From Eimeria necatrix (Eukaryota; Apicomplexa; Conoidasida; Eucoccidiorida; Eimeriidae): 64,000 nucleotides of DNA. Made by a program: the position numbers and the translations under genes. Each line of letters begins with the position of its first letter. Within the stretch, counting starts at the first letter, position 1. The notes under the pieces were generated by a model. The model made no database searches. It saw nothing but the letters and a program-made list of their open reading frames with translations, and was not told where the DNA came from. The stretch is taken from contig NW_013654354.1 of assembly GCF_000499385.1 (NCBI RefSeq), positions 12,501 to 76,500 on the forward strand. The letters run 5' to 3'. Positions 47,501-60,137 of this stretch are shown in pieces.

Positions 47501-50014
47501 CGCAGCAGCGTGGAGGGCAAGAGTGCAGGGGCTGTTGCTGGGGGAGGCGTTGCGGGGCTGCCGGACTTGGCCTCCTGGAGACCCCGGGGCCAGTGGGTGC
47601 GCAGCCTTACGGAGTTTGAGGGCTCTTGTTCTAGAGGCGTTGGCCTCCTCAGCCTCGCTGCAACAGATGACGGGAGAGTTCTCGCGGCCGTCCCTGTGGG
47701 CCTCAAGGGAGGGGCCATCAAGGCCTGGAAGGCGGCAGCCCTAGTCAGGGCCACTCGGCGTAAGTTGCGAAATAGTCCAAGTCCCCCCATAGTGCGTAGA
47801 ATTGTGGCTGCCTCAGCAGTTTGCGTCCTCTTGCCCTTTCTTTCTGCTGCTGCTCTGTTTGCTGCTGCTGCCTCAACAAACCAGTTTAAGTGGCTGGCTG
47901 GCTCGCGAGTTTGTATTCCCAAGTGCGTTGAACTGCGAATAGCTGCAGCTGGGTGCAGCTAGCCAGCTAGAGCTTGACCTGTGGGGAGAGCCTGCGGGCC
48001 TCAAGTATTGCTGCAGCCTTTCTTGATTCTGCGCGCAGCGCCAGCCGTGGGGCTGTGGCAAGTTCCTCCCCAGCTGCACCTGACAACTCATTGTCTTCTT
48101 CAGAACACGAAGACATTAGCCGTGGGGACTTCCGACGGGGCGTGCCACTTGCTGCGGCTGGACAGCAGCAGCAGCAGCAGCGCCAGCAACGGCAGCAGCA
48201 GCGCAGGAGTCACCATACCCGGCGCGCTGCTGCGTCTCCCCACTCCTCGGCTGATGCCGGCGCCTCTGTCTGCGAAGCCCTCTGTCTTGCTTGGGCTGCT
48301 GCAGCGCCAGCTGGGCCAAGGCCCTTACTCAGCAGCAGCAGCAGCAGCGCGCGCTGCCTTGTCTTTGTCTCGTTTGGTGTACAGAGCAACGGCGGATGGA
48401 TCGGCGGGGAAACGGTGCGGTGCAGGCTTCGCTGCTGCGCGCGCAGCAGCAACAGCAGCAGCAGCTGGCGGCGGTGGCGTGGCGTGTCTTAGCCATCAAG
48501 ACACATCTTTGGAGCAGTTGCTGCTCTACGCCTTGCGCAATGGCTTGTTCGGCGGCTGGGACCTCCGCATCTCCGCTCCTGTCTTCGCTTCACAGACTCC
48601 GCCTTGGCTGGGGGCGCCGTCAGCGCAGGCCATAGGGGCTGACGCCCGCTGGCTGGTGATTGGGACCACTGGGGGCTTGTTGCTGCAGTTTGACTTGCGC
48701 ATGCAGCTTGTCCTCAGGGCGTGGCAGCTGCAGCCCCCAGTGGCCGTCAAGCAGCTGCTGTTTGTGGACCCGTCTGCTGCGGCTGTTGCACTTAGCAGCA
48801 GCAGCCTCGCGACGGGCAGGCCTGCTGCTTTTGAGCAGCAACAAGATGCCCCAACCTGCTGCATGCTGGCCCTTGTAGAGCACGTGGCGTTCCCCCTGCT
48901 GCTGCTTGACCTGCAAGACGGGACAGTTATCAGCGCGTACAACACATCTTGCTTCGCAGACAGCACAGCAGCAGCAGCCGCCGCTGCTGCAGCAGGGGAA
49001 GGAGAAGCTTCAAACAAAAGCTTCTCGGTACCCAAGCTGGTGTTGCTGTCCATGGAGGCGCTGTCTCTGCCATCTGCATGCAGCAACATACTCCAGATAC
49101 CACGGGAAGTGTCGGGATTCTGGGGAGCCGATGAGGCTCCCCTACACATGCCCCGGTATCTCTGGATGCCCCCACCTCTGAGGGGCCCTGCTGGCTTCGT
49201 TTTATCTGCTGGGGAGGACCTCTGCGTCCACTACTGGGATTTGGCGGAGGAGCGAGCTGTGTTTGCTGCGAAGCTGGGGTACCAGCAGCAAAAGCAGCAG
49301 CAGCAGCAGCAAGCAGCATCTGCAGACAGAGGGGAAACAGCTGGAGGGACTTCGCCGGACACCACTTTCCTAGACACAGACCTGGTGCGCTCTTTCTGTG
49401 TCTTGGGGCCCCCGACTGCATGCGGATGCCGGGAAAGAGATCGTGGTGCAGCACTAATGGCTTCTCTCACCATAGATGACACCCATGTTCTGCAGCAAGT
49501 TTGCTGTCGCTCGCCACAGGGGCGGCGTTTCCTGCGGCGTGCATCAGCAGCAGCAGCAGCAGCGAGAGCAACAGAAACAGCTGTTGCTGCGAGCCGATTT
49601 TCTGGCGAGGCGGAGGCCTCGAAAGGGGAGAACTGGGAGACTCTGCTGGTTGCTTCGGACTTGGGAGCGGAAGAAGCTAGCGAGGCTCCCAGAGGGGCAG
49701 GCAGTACATTTACACGAAAGGGCAGGGACTTGTTGGTGTTGGACAGAAGTAACAGCAAAAGCAGTAGCAGCAGCAGAAGCAAACTCGTCGGCGGGCCTGG
49801 GAGCTGCTGCTGCTGCATGCCGCCTCCCTCTGGCCCGGACTTCGCCTCGTGGTCCCCCGTGTGGGGTGAGGGGGAGGAAGCTGAGGCGCCCCAAGGTTTT
49901 GGGGGACCTTCGCCGATGCACAGAGACGCTGTCACTGGCATTTCGGTGATTGGCCAGGGAGACCTCTTTTTAGTCACAGCGGGAAGAGACGGAGTCGTCA
50001 AGATCTGGTCGTAG
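38552..50014 (+). CDS. VPS15: VPS15-like PI3-kinase regulatory subunit (PIK3R4)
   Basis: VPS15 is the membrane-bound pseudokinase scaffold of the class III PI3-kinase VPS34, making PI3P on endosomes and autophagosomes. In Apicomplexa, PI3P is linked to apicoplast upkeep. Exons 38552-38883, 39616-39960, 41020-41851, 41957-42346, 42620-45605, 45829-46370, 46709-47759, 48039-50014 are all phase-consistent and give 2817 residues. The ATG is followed by GNTVS, a classical N-myristoylation signal as in other VPS15 proteins, which fixes the start. The kinase-like domain has HCDLKTEN (about residue 171), DAA in place of DFG, and YLAPER joined by splicing to RFVDNE. HEAT-like repeats follow from about residue 800 (LLDSILPFLTHHLGD). 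A WD40 domain from about 2095 ends in LFLVTAGRDGVVKIWS. Ala, Gln and Ser tracts make it about twice the length of human VPS15. The exon 6-7 region is least conserved. Confidence 0.94.
40028..40106. repeat. About 21-bp tandem repeat in VPS15 intron 2
   Basis: Four copies of a pyrimidine-rich unit TTGCCTGTTTCTATTTTTG (variants) shortly after the exon 2 donor. Confidence 0.85.
40287..40415. repeat. 42-bp tandem repeat in VPS15 intron 2
   Basis: Three adjacent copies, starting at 40287, 40329 and 40372, each beginning GGCTGCGCGCTGCAGCACGC. More diverged relatives (CTGCATGC, GCAGCTGCAGCACGCAG) extend to about 40570. Confidence 0.88.
42355..42435. repeat. TAGC-rich segment in VPS15 intron 4
   Basis: Interrupted CTAGCTAG units just inside the donor of the exon ending at 42346, matching the tetranucleotide arrays elsewhere in the window. 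Confidence 0.75.
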
Positions 50015-50018
50015 GCCC

Positions 50019-50058
50019 TGCATGCATGCATGCATGTATGCATGCAGGCATGCATGCA
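50019..50058. repeat. TGCATGCA array directly after the VPS15 stop
   Basis: About nine CATG units (one TATG) begin within a few bases of the TAG stop at 50012-50014, so the array would lie in the 3' UTR. Confidence 0.92.
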
Positions 50059-51901
50059 AGTCATAGCGGCAAAGCAACTGCCAGTTGCAGTGGCAGCGTC
50101 TGCCTTTAACAAGACGCGCCTGCCGCTGGGCCTCTGCATTAGTTAGTGTGTGCAGCCGCAGTACAGTAAGTGGCCTTTTCCAGCTACTGCTAATTGGAAC
50201 ACTGCCACAGTTGCTGCAGCTCTTGAGGGAGACTTCAGGAGCAGCGGCTCCTGCAGCTAATGCCATCAACTGAACAACTGATAAGTTTTTTTTTTTGATT
50301 GATTACACTGATGCATTCTGGGGACAGCCCTCAGGCGGAGGGTTCGACACGCCGTATGAAAGAAAGAGAGGAATGGGTTGCACAAGCTAGGCGAGCAGGT
50401 GCCTCAGCTTTTGGGCTCTTAGGCATCACTATATTCTTGAGTATTTAGATCTCCACAAGCTGCGGCCTAGTGGCTAACTGGGCAGTGACAAGTGCTCTAC
50501 AGAGAGACTAAATAATGAATCTCTACGAAAACAGTTTGTTGCGGTCTTGCTGCGCGTTGCCACCTGAACACGAAAGTGCTGAAATGTCTCTATGTGCAAG
50601 GGTGTAGACAGAGAAGAGGGATGGTGAAACGAAAGGGTAGTGCGCTCTGTCTGGCGGTGGGCCGCGAGCAGCGCCGCATGCAGACTAGACGAATGAGTAG
50701 CTTTTGTGAAAGCCCCAAGGAGGCCTGGCAGCAGGGGTTGCTGTGGGCGGTCCTGAATGGCAGAGATCGCCAGTGAAGCTGCAAAGGGCAGTGGAAGGCG
50801 CTCCAGTCCAGCTCGAGGCATACACTCCACAATTTGGGGGTTACGGGGGAGACTTCCCAAAGCACCATTGAGCCCCTCGATGTGGTAGCTGCAGTTTCTG
50901 GGTTTCCTTGCCGCGAGAAAAGAACGAACGAACTTGGAACGCTGATTGAACTACTGAGAGGGTTAATTTTACCTTAGCTGAGAATTTGTTGGGACCTCGA
51001 GAACGCTGGCGCCAGCAGGATACCGGTGCTGCTCCCCACCCCAAGGGTTCCCTGGCTCTTCGGATAAGGTGGGCGCCCCTGGAGGCGCTGGAGCCTTCTC
51101 GTGGAATAGGGCCGTTCGGCTAAGATGCGGCCTCTGGCCACCGGGGTGGCTGCGGCTTGCAGACGGAAACGCTGTTAAAGGTGATGGGTTTGCTGCCGGC
51201 GCCGACAGCACGCAGGTAGACGGAGGAGGTTGCCTCTGGAGTCTAAAAACACAATATAAAAATGCTCCAGGGGAAGTACGGAAGCACGGCACGACAGCCA
51301 CAAAAGACAGTCGTGAAGACTGGGGGCTGAGGAAAGGCCGAAAAGAGCCCCCTACAAACTATTCGTGCTCAGTAAAAACTAAAACATTACCAGAACGAAA
51401 TCGGCGAGACGGACAAGGCTATCCGACGCACAGATACCGCAGTCGGTGCCTCACTGTACGTACACTCCGTTGGAGACAGGGCCGCACGCAGGCGCTTTAG
51501 CCTTCCATGGAGCTGCAGACTAACAAACTGGGGACAGATTCCAGCGGGAGATAAGACAGGCGCTAGGCTACGGCGCAAAAAATATTCGGTCTTCTAAGGA
51601 CTTCACAATGCCGCCGCTTGTACTGTTGTTGCTGACGCTGTTGACACTGCTGACACTGCTGGCACTACTGATACGGCTGACGCTTCGGATACTGCTGACG
51701 CTGTTGGTATTGCTGACGCTGCTGACGGTGCTGCTGCTGCTTGCTGTGTTGAAGCGGCTGCTGTTGTATTCGCTGCTGGCCTACGCGGCAATTGGCAAAG
51801 GCCCGCAGCTTGGAGACGGGTGTTCAGCTCGCGGCGAGTATTTCCTCTCGGCATGTCCCGAATGCAATAAATCCGATCGAGACGTGTTGCTGGCGAACTT
51901 G
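50059..51901. other. Intergenic region between convergent VPS15 and ApiAP2 genes
   Basis: This is non-repetitive for the most part, with a T-run at 50287-50297. Open frames such as plus strand 51069-51500 have no recognised domain and are not called. The stretch likely holds the two 3' UTRs. A minisatellite occupies 51618-51745. Confidence 0.6.
51618..51745. repeat. Degenerate CTGCTGACG/CTGTTG minisatellite
   Basis: Nine- to fifteen-base units of CTGCTGAC(G) and CTGTTG type repeated with substitutions. It lies about 160-280 bases beyond the ApiAP2 stop codon on the minus strand, so it may be in that gene's 3' UTR. The open frames it creates on both strands are a product of the repeat. Confidence 0.8.
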
Positions 51902-54387
51902 TTACACAGCCAGAAAAGAAGGGTTCCAGGCATTTGCTCTGTCTCCTTCAGCTCTGGCGCTGGCTTCGGGGGAATCGGGATCTGCACAGTTAGCTGGCTC
52001 TTCCTTGGTCAGGAGGGCAGCAGCAGGTGTCGTTGCTGCTGCTGGAAAAGCACAATGCTGAGGGGGGCTCAAGGAGGTTGGGTGGTTCGGGTCCACTCCC
52101 ACAGCGCGGGCGGCGCACACGAGCGGCAAACTGTTCATTGCCGACTCTGGCAGCTCCTGCTTAGCTGTCAGCCCTTCCTGGGCATTTCTTGCTTCAAACG
52201 GGGAGGCGCTGCAGACAGCAGGGTGCTCGGCATTCCCCCCTGCGGTGAAGGCGTTGTTTCCAAATGGAGCAGCAACTGCTCCGGAGTTGCTGCTGTCGGG
52301 CGGAAAGACGCTGGGGGCGTTCGGGTTGGCGTGGGGCCCGCTTGGTGCCTCTTCAATGGGAATCCCCGCGGCTGGTGTCTCCATAGGCAGACCAAGTCCG
52401 CCCAGGAAGAAGCCAGTCTGCTGCTGCTGCTGCGGATGACCCACGGGCTCCGCGCTGGTGCCGTATGTCTGTTGATCGCTGGTGTCCAGCATGGAGGGGA
52501 GGCTCCCGAAAGAGCTATTGGGTGGCCTCCCCGTGCCAGGCCAGAAGTACCCTTGCTGTGCAAAGCCCCCGTTGCTCGTGCTGGCCTCTCCTCTTTGGAA
52601 CTGAGGCTGCACCAGATGGCCGGTCGGTTCTTCTATGGGCGCGGGCTGCAGCAGCTGGCCGTGAGGAGGCTGCTGCAGCTGTGGCTGGGAGGCGTAGCTG
52701 GCTCCCCGGGGCACGGCTTGCTCTGCCGGAGGGTCCTCGGGCTCTGAGTTGTTTTCGGGGGAGAGGTTCGGCTCGTAGGCAAAGGTCTGCTGGGCCTCGC
52801 GCAGCAGCTGCGCCGGAACGCTGCGCGCCTGGCAGAGGGCCTGCAGGCACAGCGCCCGGGCCTGCTGCTCGCCGTGCTTCGGCGCAGCATATTGGCGCGT
52901 TTTGCGGTGGCCGCTTGAGCGGTCGTGCCACTCCGCCCTCCAGCACCTGACACCTCTGACGAGGAGGGAGTAAATCCTCCCTATGGTGCGCTGCCCGTGC
53001 CCGCCGCTCCCGTTTCCGCTGCGCCCAGAAACCCCTCCTGTCTGACCCTTGCGGGACGATGCCGAGCTGCCGCAGCGCGACCGGCGAGAAGATGACACAG
53101 TTGAGCCGGTGGTTGGGGTCCGCATCCCTGGTGTCTGTACGCCTGGGGTGGGCGGGGGGGTGGCGTAGGGCACATCCGACGGGCAGCCCATGAGGTAGCC
53201 CTCTAACGGGGGCTGACCCGGCCTCAATGCCTGTTGCTGTTGCAGAGACAGTTGGGTTTCAGTGGGAGAAAACGGGGACGGAGCTGAGTACAGCATCCCA
53301 GTGGGGCCCATTGCGCCACTGGCGGGGAAGGGATTGGGCATCGTGGAGGCTGCGCCGCCGGCTCCCTGCATCTCCTGAAAGCCCAGGGGGCCCTGGAGAC
53401 TTGGCAAAGAGCCCGAGGTGTCGCCTGAGCAGCTCATCAAGAGAGTCCCGCTGGCTTCGGGAGACAGCACTTGGGAAGCCCTGCTGGACAGAGACACTGC
53501 GGCGGAAGCCTCAGTTGCAGCGCCTTGGGGGAACTCCATGGGGGCCACCGAGCCCTGTCCCAGCCCGCCGAAGCCCATGCCACTGCAGGAACCCTGCTGG
53601 ACAATCTGGGTGCCCGTGAGAGCCTTGGTAACAGCACTTCTGCCGCCGGCGGGGAAGGCCGCCAAGGGCGGAGCGGGGCCCCAGGAGGCCCCCTCTGGCA
53701 GTGGCGACTCCCTACCGTCGGGGCGGTACCTTTTCGGGGGAGGCTCTGTTCCTGCGAGAGAGGAGAGGCGGCTGCCGTTGGAGTTCTCGCGCTTCAGCAG
53801 CAGCTCAGATCCGTTTTTGGCTGTCCCGGTGACGTCGCTTATGTTAGAGGCCCCATTGGAGTCTCCTCCTGGGCCCCAAATGCCGCCCCCACCCTGAAGG
53901 CTTCCCATGGCCGGCGCGTACAGCGGCAGCGGGGGGTCTCCTGAAGACTGGTTGACCACCGGGGAACTCCATTCTCCCGTACCTGTGGGGTCCCCTGAAA
54001 GGGGTTCTATTGCTGGGTTTTTGTTCAGAAGGGGGCCCCTACTGGTGAGGGAAGCATCAGACAGCTGAGTGCCCACTGCTTGCGCCTCCAGATTGCCCCG
54101 GAACTGCTGCTGAGGAGGCCCTACAACATATGCTGGACCGCTCCCTTCCTTTGTCTGCTGTTGTGGCTGCTGCTGCTGTCCAGAGTACGCAGCAGATCCT
54201 TGAGTTTCTCCTAACCTGGGCAAAGAGGTGAACTGTTTCGACTCTACCTGCTGCTGTTGCTGCTGCTGCTGCTGCTGAGAAAGTCCTTGGCCCTCTCCCG
54301 CTTCATTCTCCCCGGAAACAGCTGTTTCTGGAGCCACCGCTCCTCCTTCAGCAAGTGCTGCGTAGTCTTCTCTGTGTGTTTTCTGCT

Positions 54388-54421
<34 letters not shown>

Positions 54422-55611
54422 GCTGAGCCGACTGTTGCTGGTAGCTGAAAGGTCCTTGGAGGCCTCTCTTTGCATCCTGCCCCTGGTAGTAGGTCTTAGA
54501 GAGGAGCCGCGCTGCCGGTATCCCTCAACAGCAGTTGTGGGCTGGTTCTGTTGCTGCTCTCCAAACGTGGAGAAGCGACTGTCTGCCGATGTGTCCCCCA
54601 GAGCATCATTGTTTTCCACCTCACTACCTGGCTTGGGCTGATGCTGCTGCAGGGGCGCAGCTGCTGCCGATGCGGGCGCAGGCAGCTGCCTTCCCAGTAA
54701 AGGGTCTTCAGCAGGTGCTGCATCAGATTCCGGGAGAGTTGTCTGGGTGGCAGCAGTGCCTGCCGTTGTTGCTGCTGCTGCTGGCTGGGGCATGCATGCG
54801 GTAATCTGTGGGGATGCACGGACCTCCTGCAGGATGCCCTCAACTCCCTCTTCTCGCACTCTGCGGGTGACCTCCGTGAGGCCCTGCCACTCCCCCCTCT
54901 CGACGCCGTCGGCGCTGCGCTTGCGGACTTCGGCCCAGAATTTCACTGCCACCTCGCGAGCCCTGTCGCCCCCGCCGTAGCGGTTTTCCCCAAAGTGCTT
55001 ATAGACCCGACGGCCGGTCTCCGGCGACACCCACTCTACTCGCCAGTACCGCCGCGTGCACATCACCACGTGGTACACGCGAGGAGGGGGAGGCCGGGGC
55101 TGCAGCCCCAGCAGCCGCTGCTGCCCTGGGGAAGGGAGACAGAGGCTGCCTCCAGACTTTCGCTTGTACCCTGGGCCGCCCCCCGCGCTGACTGTACTCC
55201 CAGCCCCTGCGCTGTCGCTGCCGGTCCCTGGCATCATTTGGGTAGCGTTGGAGTCAACGAGGCTGCAGTCGCCTTTTCCAGCATCCATCATGAGAACGCA
55301 CGACGCTGGGTCTAGAGGGTTGGAGCCTTCCGCGCTGCTGTTGCTATTGATGTTGCTGTTGCTGCTGCTGCTTTCCCCCTGAACTCCTCCTGTGCCCTGG
55401 GTCTGGAGTGAATGAATTGCTGCTGCGGGCTGCCCGGTTAGAGCAGCAACGCAGCCCACAGGCTGCTGCGTCTCTGGCTGCTGAGGAGGAATCCATGTTC
55501 CAGCGCCTGCTGGTGTGTCACTTATGCAGCTTACTGGGAGATTCTGCTGGTTTTCGCAGGGAGACTCTTCGGGAGCAGGAACGAGAGACGCCGATGAAGC
55601 AATCTCTTGGG

Positions 55612-55643
<32 letters not shown>

Positions 55644-58600
55644 TTGCCATTGCTGTTGCTGCTGCTGCTGCCGCTCTCGTCGACGGGGAACGCCTGAGTG
55701 CTGCCAGTCCCCGTGCCATCAGCAACGGGCGCACACAGCTGTGGCCCCTCAGGGAGACACTGGCGAGCAATCAAGTCTGAAATGGGTTCAGCGGCTTCAC
55801 CTAAGCTCTGCATTGCGGGCATCTTGGATGTGTCTGACCAGGCCGAGAGTAGCTGCCCCGCAGACTCCTTGGGGTTCCTCGTTGCCTCTAACATTAAGGG
55901 GCCTCTGTTTTCGTGCAGCGCAGTACCCACTGCTAGGCCGCTGTCTCCGTCTGCAGCAGAGGAGCACCCTGGGGCGTCTGCAGGTGGAGTGCCCTTAGGC
56001 TGCTGCGCCAGCGGGTCCCTCTGGGGACCCAGCTTCGGGCTTTGCGAAGCCTCCACAGGGGCCACAGGGAAGAGACTGCCTGGGAGCCCTTGGACGGGAG
56101 CCGCAGCTTCTCCAAAGTCGCCAGCTGAGCCTGGAGGCTGTAGGGAAGCAATGGGAAAAGCATCCCCCCGGCTTCCCGAGACGCCTCCTTCGCAGGTCCC
56201 GTGAGTCCTTGAGCTGCCAGAGCCCCCTGTCGTGACTGCAGAGAGTAGGGCATCTAAGGGAGCCTCTTCCCCAGGGGGCTTTAGCGGAGACTCAGAAGAT
56301 GACACCGAGGGTAGAGCCGCAGCTGAAGATACCCAAGAGGGCCCCAAAGGCAGCACGGGGGCCCCCTGGCGCTCAAAGGCCGGAGCTGCAGGGGCAGCGC
56401 CCGTTAGGCTGTCGAGGAGCCCTTCCTTGTCCTTCGAGGCACATGCAGCTACGCCCCCTTCGTTCTGCTGCCCCTGCGCCGCCAGAGTGGGGCTGCAGGC
56501 GTCCAACTGCAGCAACTGAGCTGTGGAAGAAGGGACCTTCAAGGGGCTCCCGTCGCGCTCTCTATGGGGGGCGCCACACTGACACTGCAGCAGGGAGAAA
56601 AGCACATCAGAGATATTAAAAAGACATTTGTAAAGCCAGCATATTTTCGGCTACGCTGCTGCTGGCAACAGCTCTACTATTTGGGCTAATGTCCACTATT
56701 TGGGCTAATGTCCTGCAGCAGCAACAGCAGGTGATATGCTTTGAGGCAGGATGGAGGTCTCAGAGGCTAAACCAAAACTCCCCCTCCTCTTCCTACCTTT
56801 TGACAGTAGCCCCAGCCCCTGCTAGGTGCCGCTGCAGCTCTTTGGTCCGTCGCCGCACACGTGGTACAGTGAGAAGTCCCTTGAATTCCGCCGTCAGTTC
56901 CGTGCAGTCCGTTAACGCTGTTGCTTCTGTTATTGCCGCTGCCACAAGTGGCTCGCCGCTGTCTTCTGCAGCAGCAGTTGCCTTCTAGAAGAGAGTAGAA
57001 AACGCACATCTGCGGGTCTGAGGCAGTATGCCTTGCCTGCTGCTGCTGCTGGTGTTTCTGTGGCTGATGCAGTTTCTGCTGCTCGTCTGGTCGCTCTGCG
57101 TCTTGTAGGCTAAGGTCAAGCAGCGCGTCTCTGCTTTCTGTAGCCTCCGCCTGTAGCCCTGAACTGTTTTGAGGCCCCTCCTTAGAAGTCTTTGGCTCTT
57201 CAGGCTTGGCCCCCTCTTGGGACTTCTCCAAAGATTTGAGACTAAGGTCTAGGAGGGGAGATGGCGCTGGAGGTGACAGCACGGGGGTCGACAGCGAGGG
57301 CTGCGAAAGCGAGGCCGCACCCGAGGCAGAGTGGTGCCTGCTTAGGCACTCAGTAGGAGAGAGGGAACAAGTCCTCATGGAGGCGCAGCTCCTTGTCGCG
57401 CGAAGCCCCGACAAGCAGTCTTGCAGTTCGGAGGAGCAGCTGAGAGGCGCTGAAGGCAATGGCCGTTGGGGCCAGCCGTCGGCTGACGCCTCCTGCGGGT
57501 ATTTCGCATCCGGGAGCCCCCCGCGGCGGCTGCAGAGTCCCGGCAGCAGCAACGGAGAGGCTCCCCTGCAGCACTCCCCCCTAAGCCTAGAAGCAGCAGA
57601 GATGGCAGAAACCGGTTCATGGCAAGTGGCTGGAAGGTCACTGGCGGCGAGCTGCGTAGAACTCCACGATTGTGTCGATGGAGGAACAGGCCCTCCAGCA
57701 GCTGCGGCAGCGGCGGGCCTCTGCTGGTGCCCTCCTGCTGCTGAGCAGCACAGGCCACACCCGCTGCTGTCACTGAAACGTCTTGGAAGGCGGGCTTTGT
57801 AGCTGCACCTGCACAGCGCGTTGTCTTTGTGTCCGTTCTTGAGTTCTTTGTCATCTGCAGAAGCTCCCCAGGGCCCCACTAGCCCTCCCAACCGGGAATT
57901 GCGTCCGGCGTGAGCGAAACAACAACAAGGAGGTCTAATGAGCAGCCGTCGGCAGCAGTTTCCGCCCCTCGCCTCCTCCCCCATTAGAGACGCACGAAGG
58001 CCTCCAAACCAGAGGGCCCCACGCTCACGCAAAGCCGCAGCCGCGCGAGCAGCGCAGCCGCTGCAGCGTTGAATTTGAGGTCCTTTTTTGCAGAAGCTTC
58101 TGGACCCAGCTGAGAGAAAAGGGCCCCCGCAGCCACCGTCGTTCATGGGCACAGCCCATGGATGCATGCCCAAAGCCATCCCAACTTGCCGGGCAGAGCA
58201 GCCCATAACTGTGGGTCGTGAACAGCAGAGGCGCCTAGCCGAAATTCCTGGGAAAAGGCAGGAAGAAACGTGGGGGGAGCGGCGGGGAGCCTGCTGCAGT
58301 CTGCCCATAGTTTGCCACGCAGAAAAGGAACCCTCGGGGCGCAAATGCTGGCACCCCCAATAGACAGTGGGAGCAATGCAAGGGCCTAGGGACTCGCAAG
58401 CCTCTGCATCTGCGGCTGGGCCATACAGTGACTGCTCGTCATCGCTTATGCTTGGCAGCATTTCTGGAGGAGGCAGAGAGGCCTCAGAAGACGGCACGGG
58501 ACTGCCTCCCACCAGCTGGGGGCCCTCAAGGCCCTCCTTCTCAGGGAGAGCCCCGTCAAGACGGCTCCAGGAACGGCCAGGGGACCGGGTGCAGCAGCAC

Positions 58601-60137
58601 GGAGGAGACAACGCGTCGCTGTTAATGGCGTCCAGTTCGTCGTGAAGCATTCGTTCTGTCAGACTCGGCGGGGTGTACATACAACGAGGGCTTCCGGGGT
58701 CCGCGCTGCTGAGGGCCGATAGGCAGCCCCGGTCCCTCAGCTCGTGATGCTGCTCGGGGCTCTCGGGACTCAGAGGGGGGTTGAGGGAGTAGAGACTACA
58801 GAAGTCCCACACCGAGCTCGAGCGGCCCTCAGTATCGGCTCCTGTTTCTATTGGCGCGGGCCCTGTGTACCCCGTTGGCATGCGCTGGAGAAGCCACTGC
58901 GTCTTCTCCAGCCCAGGAGGCTGCAGCTGAAGAGGCAACAAGGGGTCTCCCCAGGTAACTCCCGGGCTGGTGCAGGGAGCGGACCCCCTGGCAGATGTCC
59001 CCGGGGGCCCCTCCTGTCTGGTGAGGGCCTGGTAAGCCGGCAGCACCCAGGGCGCTTTGCTGGGAGAAATGCATTTCTGGCCGCCGGCGCCGCCGCCGTC
59101 TTCTTTAGGCACGAAGTTGCCGTTTTCCTGCTTGTCTTGCGGAGGGGCCCCCAGCCCAACGGAAGACGCCCTGGCTACCTCTGGAGCAGCGGCAGGAAGG
59201 GGGCCCCCAGGCTTGTCCTTTGAAGCACGTAGCCCGGCCTCAGGTGACAGCGCTAGGGAGGTAACTCCCCCGCGGCTTCTGGAGCTCGAGGATGAGGGAA
59301 TGGAAGACACATGAGGGGAGCCTTGTGATGAGGCAGCTGCAGCAGCCAGGCGGACACAGACAAGCAAAGAGTGAGGTCTCAGTGCGCAGTCCTTGAATTC
59401 ATTGACTCCACTGCTTCGTGCTTGTACGGCTTTAGCGCCTGCAGCGCATGCTGCACAAGCCTCCTAGCATCAAAATGAAAAAACCATACGGTGGTATATT
59501 TACGTAAAAGACCAGAGAGCAGGAAGAAATTGAGCACTTAGGCAGGTGTAAAGGCCAGTTTCGGATACACTCAGTGGTGTTTTCCCCTTCACGTACAGGG
59601 GCCATCTTGCAGCGCAGCGGACTCTAGAGAAGCCCCATCTCGGGGCAAGCCTGTGGAGCTGCGGCCTTGGTTGCCTTGCGGTGCATTTGTATCAGCAGAG
59701 GCTCTGCTGGGGCTGGTGGTGGCGGTGCGAAGGTCGGGGACAAGAGTCTTTGTCTCCGGGTGTGTGGAGGCAGAATCAGGAGGCGGCTTGAGCAGCTCTG
59801 CCATTTCCACGGTCTGGGTAGTCTCCTCAGGATAAGGGCCCTCAGATGTAAGGCCCTCAGGGTGGGGCCCTCTCGCAGAGGTGCCCGTAGAAGAGGGGCC
59901 CTCAGTAGAGGGGCCCTTGGAAAGAGGGGGCTCTGGCTGCTCGCTATTTTGGAGGGTTTGAGTACGAGACAGTTGGGCGTCGGGCGATCCGGCGCAGAGA
60001 GCCTGAGGGCACAGCTGATGTTGTGGGGGCGAAGCCGAGATGAAAAGGCGGAGGCCTGGGGGCTCATCTTTGAAAGCTTGTTGAGGGGTCGGGGGGCCTC
60101 CATAGTCCGCAGACAGAGCCGCAGCAGCTGCCTTCAT
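51902..60137 (-). CDS. ApiAP2 transcription factor with two AP2 domains
   Basis: Predicted nuclear sequence-specific DNA-binding regulator of the apicomplexan AP2 family. Minus-strand exons: 60137-59597, 59336-56797, 56584-51902; phases agree and give 2587 residues. The donors (T/GTACGTG, AAAAG/GTAGGAAG) and acceptors (CTGCAG) are good. AP2 domain 1 is at about residues 1531-1587 (54905-55075), with YWRVEWVSPETGRRVYKHF followed by the helix AREVAVKFWAEVRK. AP2 domain 2 is at about 2228-2281 (52825-52985), with RCWRAEWHDRSSGHRKTRQY and the helix ARALCLQALCQAR. Outside the domains the protein is Ser/Pro/Gln-rich and probably disordered, with PLLDLSLKSLEK and DALLDLSLQDAE as two similar short motifs near the end of exon 2. 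Homopolymer runs are fewer here than in the neighbouring genes. The ATG at 60137 is the first in frame; an additional upstream exon is possible. Confidence 0.92.

Noticed and set aside
47974..48492. Plus-strand frame starting at 47974
   Set aside because: It overlaps the final VPS15 exon in another frame and consists largely of repeat-derived Ser, Gln and Arg.
51608..52747. 379-codon plus-strand frame opposite the ApiAP2 C-terminus
   Set aside because: It begins in a CTG-type minisatellite and then runs antisense to a well-supported coding exon; no recognisable domain.
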